From the NCBI RefSeq assembly GCF_007994075.1, contig NZ_VIWU01000001.1, positions 7,688,001 through 7,752,000 on the forward strand: a DNA stretch of 64,000 bases, written 5' to 3'. The notes beneath the pieces were generated by a model. It saw only the letters and a program-made list of their open reading frames with translations. It searched no databases and was not told the origin of the DNA. The position numbers and the translations under genes are program-made. How positions within the stretch are numbered: the stretch's first letter is position 1; every line of letters starts with the position of its first letter. Origin of the DNA: Pseudonocardia hierapolitana. GTDB lineage: Bacteria > Actinomycetota > Actinomycetes > Mycobacteriales > Pseudonocardiaceae. This document shows, piece by piece, positions 59,436 through 64,000 of this stretch.

Positions 59436-62129
59436 TTACTTCGCTGGTGTCTCGGGCTCGGGCTCCGGGTCGGTTCCGGCGGTGGCCTTGCCGTTGGCCG
59501 ATGAGCCGGACTTGGACCGGCTCCGGGTACCCGTGCCGCTCCGTCCGGTCCGGCCGTTGGCGGCGACCTCGGCCCGCAGCTCCGCGAGAAGCTCGGCCTT
59601 GAGCTCGGCCTTCAGCTCCTCCTTGAGCTCGGCCCTGACCTCGGGGCTGATCTCGGCCCTGGCCGGCTCGGCCGCGTCGGCCGTGCCGTCGGTCACGGGC
59701 TCCGGCTCCGGCTCCGCGTCGGCCACGACGACCGCGGGGGCAGCCGGACCGGTGGCCGCCGCGGGCTCGGTCTCGGCCCGGGTGCCCACCTCGCCCTCAT
59801 CGGCGATCTGAGCGTCGGCGGCCTCGGTGTCGACTGCCTTGTCGTCGACTGCCTTGTCGTCGACTGCCTTGTCGTCGACTGCCTTGTCGTCGACTGCCTT
59901 GTCGTCGACTGCCTTGTCGTCGACTGCCTTGTCGTCGACTGCCTTGTCGTCGACTGCCTTGTCGTCGACTGCCTTGTCGTCGACTGCCTTGTCGTCGACT
60001 GCCTTGTCGTCGACTGCCTTGTCGTCGACTGCCTTGTCGTCCGCGGCCTCGGTGTTGGCGGCCTCGGTGTTGGCGGCCTCGGTGTTGGCGGCCTCGGTGT
60101 TGGCGGCCTCGGTCTCGGCGGCCTCGGTCTCGGCGGCCTCGGTGTCGGCCACGGCCGCGGGTGCCGCTTCGCCGGGGTCGGCCTTGTCGTCGGCCTGGCC
60201 ACCGGCCGGGTCATCGGCCTTGTCGTCGTCGGCCTTCTTCTCGGCCTCGTCCGCGGCGGCCGTGTCGGTGGCCGGGCCCCCGGGGTTGTCGTTCCCGGCG
60301 TCGTCCCCCGGACCGTCACCGGACTTGCCGGCGGCTTCCCCGGTCTCGGCGCTCCCCGCCTTGCCATCGGCCTCGTCGTCGGCCGCGTCGGAGCTGCCGG
60401 CCTCCGTCGCCGTGACCTTCTCGGTGTCGTCCGGGGCGTCCTTGTCGGTGTCCTTGGTGGTGTCCTTGGTGGTGTCCTTGTCGGCGTCCACCTCGACCTT
60501 CTCGGCAACCGCCACCGCCGTGGTGGTGCCGGCCGCACCGGCGGCCGCCGTCGCGGCACCGGGGCCGGTCGTGCGGTGCGCCTCGACGTCGAGCTGCTTC
60601 TCGATGTTCATCAGCTCCTCTTCGGTGCCGGCTTCGCGGACCGGACCGGTGAACCAGTTGCGGGCCGAGAGCAGGTACCAGCCGCCGAAGAGGACCAGCG
60701 CGCCGAACACGGTGATCGGGGCGTAGTTCACCGACTCCCAGGCGAACTCCTCCGCGCCGGGAATGCCGTTGGGCGAGATCGGCATCAGGAACAGCACGCA
60801 CACCAGCGCGATCCAGACGACCGCGATGGGGGAGATCCACTTGTAGTGGTTGCCGAGGCTCCAGGCGCCGTGCTCGAACGAGTCGCCCGCCTTGATGCGC
60901 AGGATGATCGGCAGCGCGAACGCGATGTAGAGGCCGATCACCGCGATCGAGGTGCCGACCGCGTAACCGACCACGCCGTTGGCGAGCGTGGGGATCATCA
61001 GGGCCCAGGAGAGCACCGAGATCGCGGTGACGGCGTTGACCGGCACGCGGTTGGCCGCGACCTTGCGCCACAGGGTGGAGAAGGGCACGGCCCGGTCGCG
61101 GGAGAACGCGAACATCATCCGGGACGCCGACGTCACCGACGCGGTGCCGCAGAACATCTGCGCGACCACGGCGATGAGCAGCAGGAACTCCGCCCAGGCC
61201 TCGCCGAGGGACTCGGTCCAGATGTAGACCACGGCGTTGCCGGCGGCGTCGAGGGTGCCCTCCACGTCCGGCACCGCGAACGTCACCGCGACCAGCAGGA
61301 TGAAGCCGAAGACCACCGAGGCGACGACGGCCATCACCATGCCCAGTGCCGCTGACCGCGACGCCTGCCGCGTCTCCTCGCTCATGTGCGCCGAGGCGTC
61401 GTAGCCGGTGATCGTGTACTGCGACATCAGCAGCCCGAGGCCGAAGACGAACCAGACGGCCGAGTCGGAGAAGCCGGAGTTGTTGATCACCTCGCCGAAC
61501 ACGAAGCCGGCGGACTGGTGGGTGTCCGGAACCAGGATCAGGATGCCGACGATCACGACGACGCCGGCCATGTGCCACCACGCCGAGATCGTGTTGAGCC
61601 GGGCGAGGAGGTTGACGTTGAGCAGGTTCAGCCCGAGCTGCAGAGCGACGATCACCGTGAACGCGATGAAGATCGCGCCGGTGTCGGTGCCGACGAGACT
61701 CGGGAACCACAGGTTGAGCAGAGCCGTTGTGAAGATCGCGGAGCCGTACTGGATGGCTGCGGTGACCGCGATCTGTCCGACGAGGTTGAACCAGCCGGTG
61801 AACCACCCCCACGCCGGCCCGCCGAGCTTGGAGGCCCAGAAGTACAGCGCGCCCGCGGTGGGCATCGCGGAGGCGATCTCACCCATCGCCATGGCGACGA
61901 GCACGCAGAACACACCGACGAGCAGCCAGCCCCACGTGATGGCGACCGGGCCACCGTTGTTGAAGGCGATGTAGTACGAGGTCAGACAGCCGGCGAGGAT
62001 CGAGATGATGGTGAACGAGATGGCGAAGTTGGAGAACCCGCCCATCTCTCTGTACAGCACTTGGGCGTAGCCGAGGCGATGCAGGATCGCTTCGTCGTCG
62101 GTGCGCTGGGCACCCTCGGTGGCGGCCAC
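59436..62129 (-). CDS. APC-family amine/amino-acid permease with long repetitive acidic tail
   Basis: 897 residues; typical permeases of the family are about 500. Residues 20-500 form twelve membrane helices with the APC motifs GGFSNFAISFTIISILAG and SEETRQASRSAALGM. From about 505 to the end is a cytoplasmic, Ala/Asp/Glu/Lys/Thr-rich tail: mixed TKD repeats, seven TEAA(N/E)-type pentads (about 661-695), fourteen identical DDKAV-type pentads (about 697-766), and an amphipathic ELKEELKAELKAELL helix near 830-860 with a Ser/Arg-rich end. The tail is likely disordered. Neighbours suggest an ethanolamine or polyamine-like substrate. ATG at 62129. Confidence 0.9.
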   Translation of the reverse strand: MAATEGAQRTDDEAILHRLGYAQVLYREMGGFSNFAISFTIISILAGCLTSYYIAFNNGGPVAITWGWLLVGVFCVLVAMAMGEIASAMPTAGALYFWASKLGGPAWGWFTGWFNLVGQIAVTAAIQYGSAIFTTALLNLWFPSLVGTDTGAIFIAFTVIVALQLGLNLLNVNLLARLNTISAWWHMAGVVVIVGILILVPDTHQSAGFVFGEVINNSGFSDSAVWFVFGLGLLMSQYTITGYDASAHMSEETRQASRSAALGMVMAVVASVVFGFILLVAVTFAVPDVEGTLDAAGNAVVYIWTESLGEAWAEFLLLIAVVAQMFCGTASVTSASRMMFAFSRDRAVPFSTLWRKVAANRVPVNAVTAISVLSWALMIPTLANGVVGYAVGTSIAVIGLYIAFALPIILRIKAGDSFEHGAWSLGNHYKWISPIAVVWIALVCVLFLMPISPNGIPGAEEFAWESVNYAPITVFGALVLFGGWYLLSARNWFTGPVREAGTEEELMNIEKQLDVEAHRTTGPGAATAAAGAAGTTTAVAVAEKVEVDADKDTTKDTTKDTDKDAPDDTEKVTATEAGSSDAADDEADGKAGSAETGEAAGKSGDGPGDDAGNDNPGGPATDTAAADEAEKKADDDKADDPAGGQADDKADPGEAAPAAVADTEAAETEAAETEAANTEAANTEAANTEAANTEAADDKAVDDKAVDDKAVDDKAVDDKAVDDKAVDDKAVDDKAVDDKAVDDKAVDDKAVDDKAVDDKAVDDKAVDTEAADAQIADEGEVGTRAETEPAAATGPAAPAVVVADAEPEPEPVTDGTADAAEPARAEISPEVRAELKEELKAELKAELLAELRAEVAANGRTGRSGTGTRSRSKSGSSANGKATAGTDPEPEPETPAK
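59832..60150 (-). repeat. In-frame 15-bp minisatellites in the permease gene
   Basis: 59832-60041 is 14 identical, unbroken copies of GACTGCCTTGTCGTC. After four bases, 60046-60150 is seven 15-bp units of GCCTCGGTGTTGGCG type with small variation. Both keep the frame and encode pentapeptides. Perfect identity suggests recent slippage or gene conversion, and strain-to-strain length change is expected. Confidence 0.95.
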
Positions 62130-62165
62130 GGGGGCTCCTCGGTGGTTCGGGGGGTGGATCGTGGG

Positions 62166-63089
62166 TTATTCGGGTTGGGAGGCCGCCTCGAGCAGCTGCT
62201 CGAGGTCGGGCCCGTCGAACGCCGCGACGGCGCGGTCGTACTTCTCCATGCCCCAGGACCAGAAGTCGAAGTCCAGAGGGCTGGAGCCGTGCTGGATGGC
62301 CGCCCAGAGTGTCCAGCCGTACTGCGACATCAGGGCGAACAGGCGCGCCCGTGCGACCTGTCGCGGGCGGGGGCGCCCGTAGTAGGCCGTGACGAGCTCG
62401 TCGAGCAGGGGGAGCGGCAGCGTCGCCTCGCTCCAGATGTTGCCGAGCTCGAAACACGGGTCGTTGTTGCCCGAGTACTCGTAGTCGATGATCCGCACGC
62501 GCTCGCCGTCGTCGAGCAGGTTCTCGGCGAGCAGGTCGTTGTTGCAGGGCACCGTGTCGGTGCGGGGCCCCAGCGCCTCGCGGATCCGGGCGACCATCGG
62601 CGCGAACTCGTCGTAGCGCTCCGGGAGGCGGAATCCGTGCTCGGCGACGATCCGCCGGTACCGGGCCTGCACCTCGAACATGTCGAAGTCGTTGACGAAT
62701 CGCGGTCCGGCGTGCAGCTGCCGGCACGCGGCCGCCACGCGCTGCAGGACATCCGGGCGGTGCAGGTCGGCGTCGCTCAGCGCCCTGCCGCACAGGAAGC
62801 CGACGGCGAGACCCTCGCCGGGCCGGTAGTGCAGCACCGGGGCGCCCACCCCGGCCTCGGCCGCCGCCACCGAGTTGGCGTGCTCGACATCACGATCGAT
62901 GCCCAGCAGGCTCTTCCCGCCGGCGGGGATGCGCACCACACACGTGCCGTCGGCGTTGGTGACCTTGAGGTTGCGATTGGTGAGCCCACCAGGGAGATCG
63001 ACGACGGTGCGCGGGTGTCGCGCGGTGCACGGAATCGTGTCGAGCAGCGCGTCGAGGTCCGGATCGAGCACGGTCGTGGTCAACTCCAC
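62166..63089 (-). CDS. Choline/ethanolamine kinase-like phosphotransferase
   Basis: 307 residues of the aminoglycoside phosphotransferase/choline kinase fold. The Brenner-type catalytic loop is PCNNDLLAENLL and the metal-site VRIIDYEYSGNNDPCFELGN follows; both are close to bacterial choline and ethanolamine kinases. It would phosphorylate an amino alcohol in the cytoplasm. It is first in the operon with the permease, ligase and hydrolase. GTG at 63089, poor ribosome site. A perfect palindrome lies 28 bp upstream. Confidence 0.85.
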   Translation of the reverse strand: MELTTTVLDPDLDALLDTIPCTARHPRTVVDLPGGLTNRNLKVTNADGTCVVRIPAGGKSLLGIDRDVEHANSVAAAEAGVGAPVLHYRPGEGLAVGFLCGRALSDADLHRPDVLQRVAAACRQLHAGPRFVNDFDMFEVQARYRRIVAEHGFRLPERYDEFAPMVARIREALGPRTDTVPCNNDLLAENLLDDGERVRIIDYEYSGNNDPCFELGNIWSEATLPLPLLDELVTAYYGRPRPRQVARARLFALMSQYGWTLWAAIQHGSSPLDFDFWSWGMEKYDRAVAAFDGPDLEQLLEAASQPE

Positions 63090-63116
63090 TGGGGGATGGT
63101 AGAAGTCGCGTCAAAT

Positions 63117-63130
63117 ACGGTCTAGACCGT
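63117..63130. promoter_or_regulatory. Perfect palindrome between divergent amine-utilisation genes
   Basis: ACGGTCTAGACCGT is a 14-bp perfect palindrome, 12 bp before the flavoprotein start and 27 bp before the kinase start. Its GGTCTAGACC core is that of DasR/HutC-type GntR operators. Confidence 0.6.
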
Positions 63131-63142
63131 AAGGTGCGGGTC

Positions 63143-64000
63143 ATGCCAGATGTGTTGCCCACCCGTGCCCGCATCGTGATCATCGGTGGAGGGGTGGGCG
63201 GCGCCAGTGTGGCCTACCACCTCGCGGAGCGTGGCGAGCGGGATGTCCTGTTGCTCGAGCGCTCCGAGCTGACCAGTGGATCGACGTTCCACTCGGCGGG
63301 TCTCGTCGGGCAGCTGCGCTCGGATCCCGCTCTGACCAGGATGAACGTGTACTCCGCCGAGCTGTACCGCAAGCTCGAGGCAGGCGGTGGCGAGCACGCT
63401 CCGGGGTGGGTCGAGTCGGGGTCGTTGCGGCTCGCGTCCTCGCCCGAGCGCCTCGAGGAGATCCGCCGTCAGGCGGGGTGGGCGGCCCGGTCCGGGCTGC
63501 CCCTGGAGTTGATCTCCGCCGAGGAGGCGCGGGAGCTGTTTCCGCTGATGAGCACGGATGGCGTGCTCGGCGCGGCGTACACGCCGACGGACGGGCACGT
63601 GGACCCGTCGCGGCTGTGCTACGCCCTCGCGGCCCTGGCCAGGGCGAACGGGGTCACGATCGCACAACGAACCCGTGTCGTCGGGATCAACATCGCAAAA
63701 GGCCAGGTCAGCGGCGTACGAACGGATCAGGGCGACGTCGAGTGCGAGATCGTCGTCGACTGCGGAGGGATGTTCGCGGCCGAGATCGGCCGGCTCGCGG
63801 GGGTCCGGATCCCGGTGGTGCCGATGTCGCACCAGTACGTCGTCACGGCGCCGCTACCGGTGGGATCCATGCCGGCCGACCGGCCGCTGCCCTCGCTGCG
63901 CGACCCCGACCTGCTCGTCTACTACCGCCAGGAGGTGGACGGCCTCGTCATGGGCGGCTACGAGCGGCAGTCGGCTCCGTGGACGGCCAGTGCGCGTTCC
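63143..64000 (+). CDS. FAD-dependent dimethylglycine/sarcosine dehydrogenase-like protein, 5' part
   Basis: The first 286 codons; the gene leaves the window on the right. IVIIGGGVGGASVAYHLAERG is the FAD-binding start and LLERSELTSGSTFHSAGLVGQLRSD is the conserved region containing the covalent-FAD-type histidine of the dimethylglycine dehydrogenase/GcvT-fusion family. It likely oxidises an N-methylated amine such as dimethylglycine or sarcosine. A C-terminal aminomethyltransferase domain would be expected beyond the edge. It is divergent from the permease operon and shares its palindrome. Confidence 0.85.
   Translation, partial: MPDVLPTRARIVIIGGGVGGASVAYHLAERGERDVLLLERSELTSGSTFHSAGLVGQLRSDPALTRMNVYSAELYRKLEAGGGEHAPGWVESGSLRLASSPERLEEIRRQAGWAARSGLPLELISAEEARELFPLMSTDGVLGAAYTPTDGHVDPSRLCYALAALARANGVTIAQRTRVVGINIAKGQVSGVRTDQGDVECEIVVDCGGMFAAEIGRLAGVRIPVVPMSHQYVVTAPLPVGSMPADRPLPSLRDPDLLVYYRQEVDGLVMGGYERQSAPWTASARS

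Noticed and set aside
59832..60041. Regular repeat array as a possible CRISPR
   Set aside because: The 15-bp units are head to tail without spacers, lie in frame inside the permease gene and encode pentapeptides.

Overview
The window is chromosomal DNA of a very GC-rich actinobacterium, most likely a Pseudonocardia or close relative (Pseudonocardiaceae). This is inferred from codon use, frequent GTG starts, ATGA/GTGA gene overlaps and actinobacterial families: SigL/RslA-, SigJ- and SigF-type sigma factors, HelR, DUF742, the DUF574-type methyltransferase, DUF3516 helicase and the F420/LLM oxidoreductases. There is no rRNA, no convincing tRNA, no CRISPR array and no transposase; genes are packed with few gaps above 250 bp.

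Region by region. 1-6.6 kb: N-terminal part of a ClpC-like unfoldase (cut by the window edge), a BON-methyltransferase fusion, a FabG-type reductase, a DUF4032 kinase-like protein, a DUF574 methyltransferase and a secreted GH39-like lipoprotein. 6.7-16.1 kb: a respiratory block. On the minus strand it runs SigL-type sigma factor, anti-sigma factor, cydA, cydB, cydD, cydC (cytochrome bd oxidase and its assembly ABC exporter). Divergent from it lie an exported protein, a DUF6529 membrane protein and a Rieske lipoprotein. Two near-identical ECF promoters (TGAACC-N16-CGTGT) face both ways between the sigma gene and the exported-protein operon. 16.2-21.3 kb: mutA-mutB-meaB (methylmalonyl-CoA mutase and its G-protein chaperone). 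21.3-36.2 kb: regulators (TetR with a divergent SDR, GntR), small oxidoreductases, a sulfite-oxidase-like molybdoprotein with its reductase, GH172, two LLM flavoenzymes and an orphan DUF742 protein.

36.2-43.2 kb: a PAS-GGDEF-EAL protein, a small HTH protein, a DUF3516 helicase and, divergent from it, the strangest gene here: a degenerate ATP-dependent DNA ligase fused to a degenerate LytS-type histidine-kinase module. 43.4-48.4 kb: a beta-phosphoglucomutase-like HAD enzyme and GH65 phosphorylase (alpha-glucan disaccharide use), joined by a short repeat-derived ORF; then a 168-bp palindromic MITE-like element, a DksA/TraR-type zinc-finger protein and topoisomerase IB. 48.4-57.3 kb: a catalytically altered SDR, PfpI, stress proteins, a SigF-type sigma factor with its own SigF-type promoter, HelR, a SnoaL remnant, a SnoaL-like gene broken by one base, and SigJ.

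57.3-64 kb: an amine-utilisation locus: aminoglycoside/choline-kinase-like phosphotransferase, APC permease with a long repetitive acidic tail (14 perfect DDKAV repeats), glutamine-synthetase-like gamma-glutamylating ligase and a gamma-glutamyl hydrolase-type amidotransferase. A dimethylglycine/sarcosine-dehydrogenase-like flavoprotein diverges from it across a perfect GntR-type palindrome. The likely logic is import of an amine, gamma-glutamylation, oxidation by enzymes outside this operon, and release of glutamate; the exact substrate (ethanolamine, polyamine or a methylated amine) cannot be fixed from sequence alone.
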